Below are positions 55,363-64,000 of a stretch of 64,000 bases of DNA, in pieces (position 1 is the stretch's first letter; every line of letters starts with the position of its first letter). The notes below the pieces were generated by a model that did not search any database, was not told the DNA's origin, and saw only the letters and a program-made list of their open reading frames with translations. The position numbers and the translations under genes are program-made. The DNA is from JAGQYP01 sp041392305 (GTDB taxonomy: Bacteria; Bacteroidota; Bacteroidia; Flavobacteriales_D; Crocinitomicaceae). The DNA is taken from assembly GCA_041392305.1 (NCBI GenBank), contig JAWKMJ010000017.1, positions 1 through 64,000 on the forward strand. The letters run 5' to 3'.

Positions 55363-55965
55363 ATGAATAAACTTATCTTTTTAAGCCTGATATCACTTCT
55401 ATTTTTTAGTTGTCAAAAAGAGAAAATTGTTAATTGTGCTATTTATCATGAGCAGTTTAACCCTGCTGTAGAACTTAAGTCGATCATTGATTATGAAACA
55501 ATCAATGATCCAACTACCGGTTCAAATTTACAAAGGCCAATTCCTATTGAAGGTTCAGATTCTACGTATATTGATTTAAATGGGGATTCAGAGAATGATT
55601 TTAAGATTTCTTTCTATCACTTTACTATGAATACTGGTTATGGTCCACATCCGGGTTTTATTGTTTATCGTTTTATTAAAGTGGAGTGTTTGCATGGGAA
55701 TTCATTTGTCTCAAAAGGAACTGATTCGCCAGCAAAATTATATGCTGAATCCGATAAGATCGTACGTTTTTTTGGCGAATGGTGGAATTCGAAAGTGGAG
55801 TACATTAATATTGGAACGAATACTGATGTATATCTTGGACTGGCAATTGGAATGAATGCCGGGTGGTTAAAAGTAAGAAGAGATTCAAACGATACATTAT
55901 TTGTATTGGAACAAGGGTTTAGTCAAACTTGTTCTGGTTCAATCATTGCTGGGCAGGTCCAGTAA
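55363..55965 (+). CDS. Predicted lipoprotein, unknown function
   Basis: 200 residues. Signal peptide with lipobox LLFFSC, so Cys at about residue 17 is the lipidated residue; QKEKIVN follows. The mature part contains SDSTYIDLNGDSENDFKISF, a repeated pattern in Bacteroidota lipoproteins describing a D-rich, possibly Ca2+-binding loop (DLNGDSENDF), and a C-terminal Cys in SQTCSGSI. No named family. It stands alone. Confidence 0.78.
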   Translation: MNKLIFLSLISLLFFSCQKEKIVNCAIYHEQFNPAVELKSIIDYETINDPTTGSNLQRPIPIEGSDSTYIDLNGDSENDFKISFYHFTMNTGYGPHPGFIVYRFIKVECLHGNSFVSKGTDSPAKLYAESDKIVRFFGEWWNSKVEYINIGTNTDVYLGLAIGMNAGWLKVRRDSNDTLFVLEQGFSQTCSGSIIAGQVQ

Positions 55966-56025
55966 AAAAAGAATAAAGATCGTTCACTAGTATTGAGTCC
56001 CAGTCGGGAGTCCGGAACTAATGGT

Positions 56026-56703
56026 CTAATAAACCACCATCACATCCTCCAAACTTTTTCTGCTCAAGTTTGGAACGTGTGCATCATCCGCTGGATAGCC
56101 AACTGGAATCAGCAAAAAGGGTTTTTCATTTTCTGGGCGATCTAAAATTTTCGTTAGAAATCCCATTGGAGAAGGAGTATGCGTCAAAGCTACTAAGCCG
56201 GCATTGTGAATTGCTGTGAGCAAGAATCCAGCCGCCAAACCAACACTTTCATTGACATAATAATTCTTGGCTTTTCCACCATCTTCTTCCAAATCATAAG
56301 ACTTTTTACAAACGATGATGAGGTAAGGGGCAACAGTTAAAAATTCTTTCACTTCGTTGGTGGCAAATACTTTGAGATCATCCAACCATTCGTCACCCAT
56401 TCGACCTGAATAATTGATTTTTTCCTCTTCTTCGGCAGCTTCCCGAATTTTTCGTTTCATTTCCTGATCCTTTACTATACAGAAAGTCCAGGGTTGTTTG
56501 TGCGCACCGGAAGGAGCTGTAGACGCTGTTTTAATGATATTTTCAATTACTTCAAAAGGGACTTCTTTGTCTGAAAATTCCCTTAAACTCCTTCTTTGAT
56601 CAAAGTATTCGTAATAGTCTTTCGACCTTTGAATCATTTCTTCTTTGGAGTATTGTTGAGCTTTGTAGGGGATAAAATCTTCAGTTCTATTCGAAGTCTT
56701 CAT
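56026..56703 (-). CDS. Nitroreductase-family flavoprotein
   Basis: 225 residues. FMN-binding motif QRRSLREFSDKEVPFEVI near residue 36, then STAPSGAHKQPWTFCIVKD near 65, and YVNESVGLAAGFLLTAIHNA near 147 with GLVALTHTPSPMGFL. The family reduces nitro compounds, quinones or iodotyrosine-like substrates with NAD(P)H; AAGFLL and LLIPVGYPADDAHVP are as in the Bacteroidota iodotyrosine-deiodinase-like group. The 5' end overlaps the muramidase gene by 17 bases, indicating a two-gene unit. Confidence 0.9.
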   Translation of the reverse strand: MKTSNRTEDFIPYKAQQYSKEEMIQRSKDYYEYFDQRRSLREFSDKEVPFEVIENIIKTASTAPSGAHKQPWTFCIVKDQEMKRKIREAAEEEEKINYSGRMGDEWLDDLKVFATNEVKEFLTVAPYLIIVCKKSYDLEEDGGKAKNYYVNESVGLAAGFLLTAIHNAGLVALTHTPSPMGFLTKILDRPENEKPFLLIPVGYPADDAHVPNLSRKSLEDVMVVY

Positions 56704-57871
56704 ACAATAAATATTTTTTCCTTTTCAGTTTGAATTTTTCCAATCCGGCAGTCCATTTGGCTCGGATTTCGGCTTCGGTTTTGCCAGCCATGATTTCCTG
56801 CTGAATACCGTAAACGCCCAACAATTTATTAAAAAAACCGGTCTTCTTGAAGAAGTTCTTGCCTAATCTGGTTTCATGATAAAGCTCCAAAAGCCAGTGA
56901 AGAGTCACTTTTTTCTGACTCCTTGCAAACTGATATCCATAATTGGTAAGATCATATCCTTTACAAAGTTCTCCTTCCAATTTGGGTTTTTTCGATCCAA
57001 AACTTGGAGTGGGAGTAAATTCGTAAGTGCCTTTTGAAAATTTAGGATGACCAATGATTTGAAAAGGTTTATCTGTTCCCCGACCCACACTAATTTCCGT
57101 ACTTTCAAACAGACAAATGGAAGGGTAGAGGTAAATGGAACTCATGGTTCTCAAATTCGGAGAGGGGGGAATGGGCAAGCGATAAAATTTTTTGTGATTG
57201 TAATTTTTCATTTTGATCACTTTCAAGTCCGCTTTCAATGAATCGCCCAACCAACCTTCGCCATTGATCATTTGAGCGTATTCGCAAATCGTCATTCCAT
57301 GTACAATGGGAACAGGATGCATTCCAACAAAAGATTGCAATTTGGGATCGAGAACGGGGCCATCCACATAATGTCCATTTGGATTAGGACGATCCAGAAC
57401 AATGAATTTTTTCCCTTTTTCAGCACAAGCTTGCATCACATAATGCATGGTAGAAATATAAGTGTAGAATCGCACACCCACATCTTGAATGTCAAAGAGA
57501 ATCACATCCAATGAATCCATGTCTTCCGCTTTCGGTTTTTTGTTTTTTCCATAAAGCGATACAATTCGAATCCCTGTTTTGGCATCTTTTTGAGAAGCTA
57601 CTTTTTCTCCCGCATCCGCAGTTCCTCGAAAACCATGTTCAGGAGCAAAAACCAACCGAATATTCACCCCTTCCTTCAAAAGTTGATCGACCAAATGTTC
57701 CTTACCTACCATGGATGTTTGATTGGCCACAATTCCTACTCTTTTATCTTTTAAATCGGGTAAGTATTGATCCAAAAGTTCCGCGGCCACAGTAATATCT
57801 TCATCAAAATATTGAGCTTTTAAAACGCCTGAAAAAGAAAGGAGTAAGGAGAAAATTAGCAGTCGCACCAT
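56687..57871 (-). CDS. Secreted DUF1343 / NamZ-type exo-muramidase
   Basis: 394 residues. Signal peptide ending GVLKAQ. Full DUF1343: KRVGIVANQTSMVG near residue 43, LVFAPEHGFRGTADAGE near 75, SLYGKNKKP, DVILFDIQDVGVRFYTYIST near 125, VLDRPNPNGHYVDGP near 158, and SVGRGTDKPFQIIGHP near 260. Members such as NamZ (GH171) release N-acetylmuramic acid from non-reducing ends of peptidoglycan fragments, so a role in cell-wall turnover is likely. It overlaps the nitroreductase gene downstream. Confidence 0.92.
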   Translation of the reverse strand: MVRLLIFSLLLSFSGVLKAQYFDEDITVAAELLDQYLPDLKDKRVGIVANQTSMVGKEHLVDQLLKEGVNIRLVFAPEHGFRGTADAGEKVASQKDAKTGIRIVSLYGKNKKPKAEDMDSLDVILFDIQDVGVRFYTYISTMHYVMQACAEKGKKFIVLDRPNPNGHYVDGPVLDPKLQSFVGMHPVPIVHGMTICEYAQMINGEGWLGDSLKADLKVIKMKNYNHKKFYRLPIPPSPNLRTMSSIYLYPSICLFESTEISVGRGTDKPFQIIGHPKFSKGTYEFTPTPSFGSKKPKLEGELCKGYDLTNYGYQFARSQKKVTLHWLLELYHETRLGKNFFKKTGFFNKLLGVYGIQQEIMAGKTEAEIRAKWTAGLEKFKLKRKKYLLYEDFE

Positions 57872-57973
57872 AATTTTTGTTTGTAACCTTTAAAGGTAAG
57901 AATGAGAAGCAGAAGGATTGATTGGTTGCACTTGAAGTTAGTAACGGGAATTTGTTGATAGCTCTAGTTATTT

Positions 57974-58076
57974 CGCAAAGTTGCACAAAGTTGCACAAAG
58001 TCGCTCCTTCGTCGCTGAGTCGCAAAGTTACGCAAAGGACCATTGCGAAACTTCGCGTCTTCTTTGCGCATCTTAG
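57974..58076. repeat. Degenerate 10-bp repeats (GCACAAAGTT)
   Basis: CGCAAAGTTGCACAAAGTTG, then CACAAAGTCGC, then further CGCAAAGTTA, CGCAAAGG and an inverted TTTGCGCATC. Period about 10. It occupies most of the gap between the muramidase gene and the 105-residue gene; no reading frame of note. Confidence 0.7.
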
Positions 58077-58115
58077 CGTAATAAAAAATCTCCGAATTTT
58101 TTGTATATTGATTCT

Positions 58116-58433
58116 ATGAAAAAACTTATCCTAGCATGCGGACTCATCTTTGCCGCGGGAGCATTTTCCCAAACCAAAGTCTATCCAACAGATGTGGATT
58201 CAATTTGTTTTATCGAGTCATCGGAAAAAGTACTCTCTGTTACAGTTCACAATCAAGATGGGAAACAGATGCGTAGTTCAACTTTTGGCAGAACCTCTGG
58301 AGAAACTGGATATGGAATAGATTTCCGTGGATATCCAAAAGGACGATACGAAATTACCGTTGTCACCGAAAAAGGTCAGGAATCCTTTCTAGTAAATTGG
58401 TTGATGCCAAAGGCAAAAGGGAAGAAAGATTAA
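58116..58433 (+). CDS. Small secreted protein, unknown function
   Basis: 105 residues from the ATG at 58116 (an upstream in-frame ATG at 58101 would add MYIDS ahead of the Lys-Lys of the signal peptide). Signal peptide MKKLILACGLIFAAGAFSQ. The mature part (about 86 residues) looks like a small beta-sandwich (VLSVTVHNQDGKQMRSSTFG, YPKGRYEITVVTEKGQESFL) similar in pattern to T9SS C-terminal or single Ig-like folds. It ends KGKKD. Function unknown. Confidence 0.72.
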   Translation: MKKLILACGLIFAAGAFSQTKVYPTDVDSICFIESSEKVLSVTVHNQDGKQMRSSTFGRTSGETGYGIDFRGYPKGRYEITVVTEKGQESFLVNWLMPKAKGKKD

Positions 58434-58505
58434 AATCTTTTCACTTTTCCTGTATATCATTTTCAATTATCCTATAGTTAGTCAACGAGTTAGGAATAGT
58501 CGGTT

Positions 58506-58540
58506 TGATAATTGATAATTGATAATTCATAATTGATAGT
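58506..58540. repeat. Heptanucleotide tandem repeat (TGATAAT)
   Basis: Five units of TGATAAT (the fourth TCATAAT, the fifth TGATAGT), directly upstream of the permease gene. Confidence 0.9.
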
Positions 58541-58563
58541 TCCAAAACCCTATCTTAGCACCA

Positions 58564-60276
58564 ATGAATACAGAACTCTTCATAGCGAGGAAAGTCATCA
58601 AAGGCGAGAGAGAAGGCAAAAGGGTATCCAAACCCATTGTGAATATTTCGGTTTTGAGCATCATATTGGGAGTGGCGACTATGATTGTGACCATTGCTGT
58701 GGTAACTGGTTTTCAGCAGGAGGTTCGAAACAAAGTGATTGCATTTGGATCACATATTCAAATTTTCGAGCAGTCGGAATATTCTTCGCAGGAATCCAAA
58801 CCCGTGCTACGTGAACAAGATTTTTATCCTTCGATAACCGAGGTGGAAGGAGTTAAGCACATTCAGGTTTTTGGATATAAACCGGCTATTTTTCAGTCTA
58901 AGATCGATACGGTAAAGTATACTTCCTACAAAAATGGAGTAGCTAAAGATACCTTTAGATATCAGAAAGAAATTCAAGGAGTCATTGTAAAAGGAGTAGG
59001 AGCAGATTTTGATAAATCCTATTTTGAATCCAAACTTTTAGAAGGTCATTTCCCCAATTTTGAGAGCGATTCATCTCGAAATCTAATTGTGATTTCCAAA
59101 ACCATAGCGGATCGACTCAATTACCAAGTGGGAGATAAAATCACCGCTTACTTTATTCAGGATGCCGGGCCAAATCCCGAGAAAATGGTGGTTGCAGGAA
59201 TTTATAAAACCGGTTTAGAAGATTTTGATGACGACATTGTTTTTGGGGACATTCGATTGATTCAAAAATTGAATGTTTGGGGGATTCATGCAGTTTTGGC
59301 CATAAAAGACACCTGTTACGATCATAAATTATTGATCAATGCTCTGGTCAAAGGAGGCAATTTAAATTACGAATACGATTTTGGATATGGGTTTACTCCA
59401 ATTAATACCATCCCTTATTTTGTAGATCAGGACACCCTGTTCAAAGTTGTGATATCTGATTTCCCACTGAAAAGAACAGCTGCAAACAAACCCATTTCAA
59501 TTCCAGATACGGCTTGGATCGAAATCAAAGTGGAGAAAATCAATGATGGTCCGCTGGTAGCAAAATACGATGACAACAATTTTATTGTGAAAGAATTTTT
59601 GAATGAGGAAGGATCGCATTACAAGATGGATTTAGGGTCTAGGATTCTAGAAGTAAAAATGTGGAATTCCGGAGGTTCAGAAGAATTCTATGTTGGTGGA
59701 TTCGAGATCTTGATTGATAAATGGGAAGATCTGGAAAAGATGGACGAGATCATTGCCAAAGACATTAAATTGGGTAAAGACGTCAATAAATCAAGCAAAT
59801 TAAAGGCAGTTACCATTAAAGAAATGCATCCGGATATCTTTTCGTGGTTAGATTTTCTCGACACCCTGGTGGTCATCATTATTTCCCTCATGCTCATCAT
59901 CGCCATCATCAATATGGGTTCAGCTTTACTCGTTTTGATTCTGGAAAACACCAATATGATAGGTCTTTTAAAAGCCATGGGAGCCACCAATTGGAGCATC
60001 AGAAAAATCTTCATGTACAATGCGACCTACCTGATTCTAAAAGGATTGATTTGGGGAAATGTAATCGGAATTGGTATTTGTTTGATTCAGTTGTATACAG
60101 GTATTATTCCATTAAATCCAGAAATCTATTATTTGGATCGGGCGCCAATCAATTTGGACATTTGGCATATTGTTCTGATCAACATGATCACGATTATTAT
60201 TTGTGTTATCTCACTAATGTTGCCTAGTTATATTGTAACGAAGATTAGACCGATAAAGAGCATAAAGTTTAATTGA
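58564..60276 (+). CDS. LolC/E-type ABC permease, long form
   Basis: 570 residues. FtsX/MacB-type permease of the lipoprotein-releasing family: a first helix (about 25-48, NISVLSIILGVATMIVTIAV) with GFQQEVRNKVIAFGSHIQI behind it, a large periplasmic domain, and three C-terminal helices (about 435-560) with ENTNMIGLLKAMGATNWSIR, a conserved coupling segment. LolC/E move lipoproteins from the inner membrane to LolA. Usual length is about 400-420; here an extra periplasmic insert (about 280-390: LFKVVISDFPLKRTAANKP ... VGGFEILIDKWEDL) explains the excess. No ATPase gene is adjacent. The last 45 bases of the gene are duplicated at 63721. Confidence 0.88.
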   Translation: MNTELFIARKVIKGEREGKRVSKPIVNISVLSIILGVATMIVTIAVVTGFQQEVRNKVIAFGSHIQIFEQSEYSSQESKPVLREQDFYPSITEVEGVKHIQVFGYKPAIFQSKIDTVKYTSYKNGVAKDTFRYQKEIQGVIVKGVGADFDKSYFESKLLEGHFPNFESDSSRNLIVISKTIADRLNYQVGDKITAYFIQDAGPNPEKMVVAGIYKTGLEDFDDDIVFGDIRLIQKLNVWGIHAVLAIKDTCYDHKLLINALVKGGNLNYEYDFGYGFTPINTIPYFVDQDTLFKVVISDFPLKRTAANKPISIPDTAWIEIKVEKINDGPLVAKYDDNNFIVKEFLNEEGSHYKMDLGSRILEVKMWNSGGSEEFYVGGFEILIDKWEDLEKMDEIIAKDIKLGKDVNKSSKLKAVTIKEMHPDIFSWLDFLDTLVVIIISLMLIIAIINMGSALLVLILENTNMIGLLKAMGATNWSIRKIFMYNATYLILKGLIWGNVIGIGICLIQLYTGIIPLNPEIYYLDRAPINLDIWHIVLINMITIIICVISLMLPSYIVTKIRPIKSIKFN

Positions 60277-60512
60277 TCTTTGAACCTTCAGAACGCTGCG
60301 GAGGATTCCCAAATCCTACGCAAAACTGTGAGTGGAGCTGTGACACGGAGTTACACGGTGAAGCACGGCGATACACGTAGAAATTACTCCTGCTGCGGAG
60401 GATTCCCAAATCCTACGCACACTCCATACTAGAGACAATTCCAACACCAATTTCCTCCGTGAAACGCTGTGTATTCTCTGTGCCCTCTGTGTAACAAAAA
60501 AATCCACAAATC
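60232..60512. repeat. Roughly 280-bp direct repeat, copy 1
   Basis: It covers the final 45 bases of the permease gene and the following non-coding DNA. It matches 63721-64000 with few differences. Inside, GCGGAGGATTCCCAAATCCT occurs twice (near 60299 and 60395), and the right part has 10-base periodic TCTGTGTATT/CTCTGTGCCC. Frames in it on the minus strand (VTQRAQRIH...) are a known kind of spurious frame. It occupies the 296-base gap before the adhesin gene end, together with the terminator. Confidence 0.9.
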
Positions 60513-60518
60513 AATAGA

Positions 60519-60555
60519 AACAAAAAAGGCCACTCAATGGTGAGTAGCCTTTCAT
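60519..60555 (-). terminator. Terminator of the SprB-repeat adhesin
   Basis: A 12-bp stem AAAGGCCACTCA/TGAGTAGCCTTT with one mismatch and loop ATGG; the minus strand continues into six T residues, about 20 bases past the stop. Confidence 0.85.
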
Positions 60556-60572
60556 TTTAGTATTCAATCAAT

Positions 60573-63500
60573 CTACTGTATTACAATCTTTTTCACTAAG
60601 AAACTTCCATCTTCAAATTGAATTTGAGTTAAGTAAGTTCCAGTGGACAATCTCGAAACATTTTGAGTTACAATGTTTGATCCAGGACTTAAAGATATTT
60701 TCTCCGACTGAATCATTTTACCCATTAAATCATAAACATTTAAACTGGCGTGTTCATTTTTGATCAGGTTATTCACTCTAATAGTAATCATGTCCTTTGC
60801 AGGAATAGGGAAGATATCCATATTCTTTGCGTCAATTAATTCAAACGCATTTACTTCCTCATTCAAATCTAAAAACACGGAATCATTCAAAGTATTGAGC
60901 GTGGTATTCGTTGTAATTGGGGCATTGTAATCAAAATAGATATCCGCATAATTAGTAAACTCTGTTCCCTGAGGTAAATTTGGTTTTCTTTTGATACTAT
61001 AATTCACCAAACCAGAACTTAATACATCACCGAAACTACTCTTCCATGGTAAATGAATATTAGCAAAAGTGAAAGTAACTAAACCAGTTTCACTAACTGT
61101 TGTCGTGTACGAATAATCCGAATAACCAGGTTGTAAAGTTGTCCAATCAAAATCATCATCCAATTGATCTGTGATATAGATATTTTGAGCGTAATAGGTT
61201 CCTTCATTTTGGAAGTGAATCGTATAATTGAATTCTTCTACTTCGCTGGAAATATATCCTGGTGCATCGATGCCAATTGGATTTACTTCTTTGTAGTTTG
61301 GATCATAGGAAGCAATGGTGGTTGTATTGTATTTATTTACATTGTTCCAAGGTGTTTCATCCAATAACCAGTTCACATCAATTGGCCCTGCATTGGCAAC
61401 TGAATCATCAAAAATTACTACTGTTCCAATGGGTATATTGGTTGGAGTATTGTAGTTGATTAAAATGACCTCTGAAGTATTTGGGTCTAAACTTGGGAAG
61501 CCTGAGTGAATTCCATAATTCGTTGGGCCACCATCAACAACAAGTAAAGAGGAAGATGAGTTTTGGAAGGACAATTGACCATCATGCGTGTAACCTAATT
61601 GCACATCAGTTTCAGTAATTGTGCCTGCATTTTCGATGATTACTTTTTGTTGATACGAGTTACCTGGAACAGGTGGAATACCTGAATTTATGGTTGTAAT
61701 TTTTAAATCGCTGATCGGAATAATCTGATTTGAAATATTCACCGTTGATACACAGCCAGCTGTGGCAGTTACAGATACTGTTTCGCTGGAATTTTGGCAA
61801 CTACTGAAAGAATAATTCTGATTTGTTTGTTCTGTAAGGGTATACGTTCCGGTAGGCACTTGAAAACTGTAATATCCATTTTGATCTGTAAAGGTATATC
61901 CTTGTCCTGTGCAATGAACCATTACATTTTCAATTCCATCTTCACCTCCATCGATAACACAATTTTCATTGTCATCAGCATAAACGGTTCCTGATATTGT
62001 ACAATAACAACTTGTATTAGTATTGTCATTTCCAATATTGAAAGAAGTGTTTTTACTACACCCATTAGCATCAGTCACTGTTAGAGTATAATAACCCAAG
62101 CCCAAACCAGTTGCATTTGCAGTTGTACTTCCGTTGGAATAGGAGTATGTATAAGGAGCTGTTCCTCCAGTTACATTTACTGTAGCTGCTCCATCCGCAT
62201 TAAATACACAAGAAACATTGGTTGTTGTGATACCTAGGTTCATATCACTCTGACTAGAAATATAATCCGATTTTGACTTTGTACAACCTAAGGCATCTGT
62301 CACGGTACAAGTATAAGAACCAATTGGAACACCTAAAATATCTTCAGTTGTAGCCCCATTGCTCCACAAATAAGTAAATGGTGGATTGGAACCCGTAACA
62401 TTTGATGTAATATTTCCAGTTGTATTAGGGCAAGAAACACTTGAAGGAGATAAATCTACGTAGATTGAGCTTTCAGGCTGAATATTTGCAGCACCTGTTC
62501 GAATACAACCCACCGCGTCTGTAATTGTAAATCCATAACTTCCACTTCCCATATTCGAAATCGTATTCCCGGTTGTGGATGGATAAGTGTTCCAGGTAAT
62601 TGAATAGGGGGGAGTTCCTCCTGATGAATTTAATGTGGCTGATCCATCATCAACGGTACAGCTGCTAGGAGTGGTGGAGACGGTTGTAGTGATTGGCGTA
62701 CTAGCTGATACAGAGGCATTTGTACTACTGGATACACATCCATTTGCATCAGTTGCAATCACTCTATATAATCCTTGTGAAAGATTTGTAGCTGTATTTC
62801 CGGTTTGACCATTTGTCCAAACATAGCTATAAGGTGGAGTCCCACCAGAAGCAAAAGCTATGGCACTTCCGTCTGAAGCAAGACAAGTAGCTGGGGTAAC
62901 AGAATTGTTTACTGTAATTGTAACAGATTGAGGAATGAAAACCCCAGTAGGATATGATTGACACCCATTGACATCTGTAACCAAAACTGACGCATTCCCG
63001 GTAGACAAATTCGAAATGGTTTGTGAAGTTGCACCATTCATCCAAAGATAAGTGTACGGCGCTGCCCCACCAGAAGGATTGGCTGTAGCGGTTCCATCCG
63101 TACAATTAGCTGTTGTCGAACTTGGGTTAGCAACCACATCTGAAATTTGGGTAGTGTTAATGGAGTCTAAAACAAGTACACATCCTGTGGTTTGGTCAGT
63201 GACTTGTAGAATATATTCTCCCATTGGTGCAGAAATATTATTTCCAGAATAGGAATTCATGGTTTGCTGATTTTCCCAAGAAAAGCCAAATGGACCAGTA
63301 GTACCACTTTGGTATATGGCTTCCATAGTCCCGTTTGTATTCGGACAAACAGGGTTAGTTAAATTTGTTGAAAAAATAAATTGCGGATTAATAAATGTAT
63401 TATAACCACTCGATACTTGATTAATACCATCATCGGCAACAACTGTAACTGGTAAAAATGTACCGGAATGGGTGGCCCTCATTGGTAAATCAGTAATTTG

Positions 63501-63711
63501 ATCGGTCAATGAATTTACATTACTATGAGTTGCATGAATTTCATATCCGATATAGTAAGTGTAAGTAATGGGGAGATTTAATCCACTCGTAGTTGCAACA
63601 AAAATACCATCATTATTACAGGGTTGTTGTAATTGTACCGGTAACAGATTGTCCATTTAAAGTTAGAGTAAAAGGTAGCGTAAACAGGATGAAATAAAAT
63701 AACTTTTTCAT
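60573..63711 (-). CDS. SprB-repeat adhesin, frameshifted behind signal peptide
   Basis: The true start is the ATG at 63711: MKKLFYFILFTLPFTLTLNG, then QSVTGTITTT and a stop at 63616. The other 1,027 codons are in the next frame (CNNDGIFVATTSG onward), so one base was lost or gained near 63620. About eight SprB repeats (ATCLASDGSAIAFASGGTPP, YSYVWTNGQTGN) cover about 60-545. Then come an SdrD/CnaB-like segment (ISGTVYADDNENCVIDGGED), a long C-terminal repeat domain (YDPNYKEVNPIGIDAPGYIS, about 810-930), and a type A T9SS sorting domain (IFPIPAKDMITIRV ... KKIVIQ). SprB-type adhesins carry gliding cells. As sequenced, no exported product would be made. Confidence 0.87.
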
Positions 63712-63720
63712 ATAAGATAG

Positions 63721-64000
63721 ATTGTAACGAAGATTAGACCGATAAAGAGCATAAAGTTTAATTGATCTTTGAACCTTCAGAACGCTGCGGAGGATTCCCA
63801 AATCCTGCGCAAAACTTTGAGTGGAGCTGTGACACGGAGTTACACGGTGTAGCACGGCGATACACGGAGAAATTCTTCTCGCTTCGAAGGATTCCCAAAT
63901 CCTACACACACTCCATAAGAAAGACAATTCCACCACCAATTTCCTCCGTGAAACTCTGTGTATTCTCTGTGCCTTCTGTGTAACAAAAAAATCCCCCAAT
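63721..64000. repeat. Roughly 280-bp direct repeat, copy 2
   Basis: It starts at ATTGTAACGAAGATTAGACC, the last bases of the permease gene, and continues like 60232-60512 to the window end. It lies just upstream of the adhesin start, so the adhesin is bracketed by direct repeats 3,489 bases apart. No gene is supported in it. Confidence 0.92.

Noticed and set aside
63616..63999. 127-codon minus-strand frame
   Set aside because: Its first 95 codons are a non-coding repeat read-through (VTQKAQRIH type); only the MKKLF signal peptide at its end is real.
1..64000. tRNA or rRNA genes, riboswitches, replication origin
   Set aside because: No cloverleaf, rRNA-like or conserved riboswitch sequence was recognised by eye; a covariance search would be decisive.

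Overview
The window is chromosomal DNA of a member of the Bacteroidota, most likely Flavobacteriales (Crocinitomicaceae or Cryomorphaceae type). Evidence: A+T-rich DNA; no Shine-Dalgarno sequences; promoters of the Bacteroidota type (TTG, about 19 bases, TAnnTTTG); and many secreted proteins ending in type IX secretion (T9SS) sorting domains, either type A or the gliding-associated CHU_C type. I see no rRNA, tRNA or CRISPR array.

Layout. 1-8.2 kb: a cut-off Fn3/jelly-roll adhesin, an atypical SDR, a 19-bp tandem array and a giant SBBP/PKD/CHU_C protein. 8.4-15.2 kb: purF-like, dtd, a MazG-like hydrolase, a secreted PKD protein, a sensor phosphatase carrying the same 19-bp-type repeat in its coding sequence, and a small unknown. 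15.3-25.5 kb: a GH63-like glycosidase; a leftward mgtE / 2-hydroxyacid dehydrogenase / hutI operon; a TetR regulator coupled to a T9SS-exported alpha/beta hydrolase; a histone H1-like Lys-rich protein; tag, an FkbM methyltransferase and hutD.

25.56-32.28 kb is the most unusual part: an array of gene segments separated by imperfect palindromes with outer AAC and GTT. The two ends of each segment are 9-10 base reverse complements of each other. This is the geometry expected of integron gene cassettes with attC-like sites, although the core 7-mers are not canonical and no integrase is present. All recognisable genes in it (two paralogous methyltransferases, a TetR regulator, a long PIN-like protein, a small membrane protein) are frameshifted or carry stops. 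One gene-less cassette with its palindrome is present twice.

32.4-54.6 kb: a VWA protein, ppa, an M23 peptidase, a choice-of-anchor-L/CHU_C protein, then a two-gene module (secreted WD40-caspase protein plus outer-membrane barrel, overlapping 7 bases) present twice in tandem, followed by a 2,099-residue alpha-2-macroglobulin. 54.7-64 kb: small hypothetical genes, a lipoprotein, a nitroreductase overlapping a DUF1343/NamZ-type muramidase, a long LolC/E-type permease, and a SprB-repeat adhesin with a frameshift behind its signal peptide, flanked by roughly 280-bp direct repeats. Short tandem repeats of period 7, with unrelated sequences, occur at five separate places.
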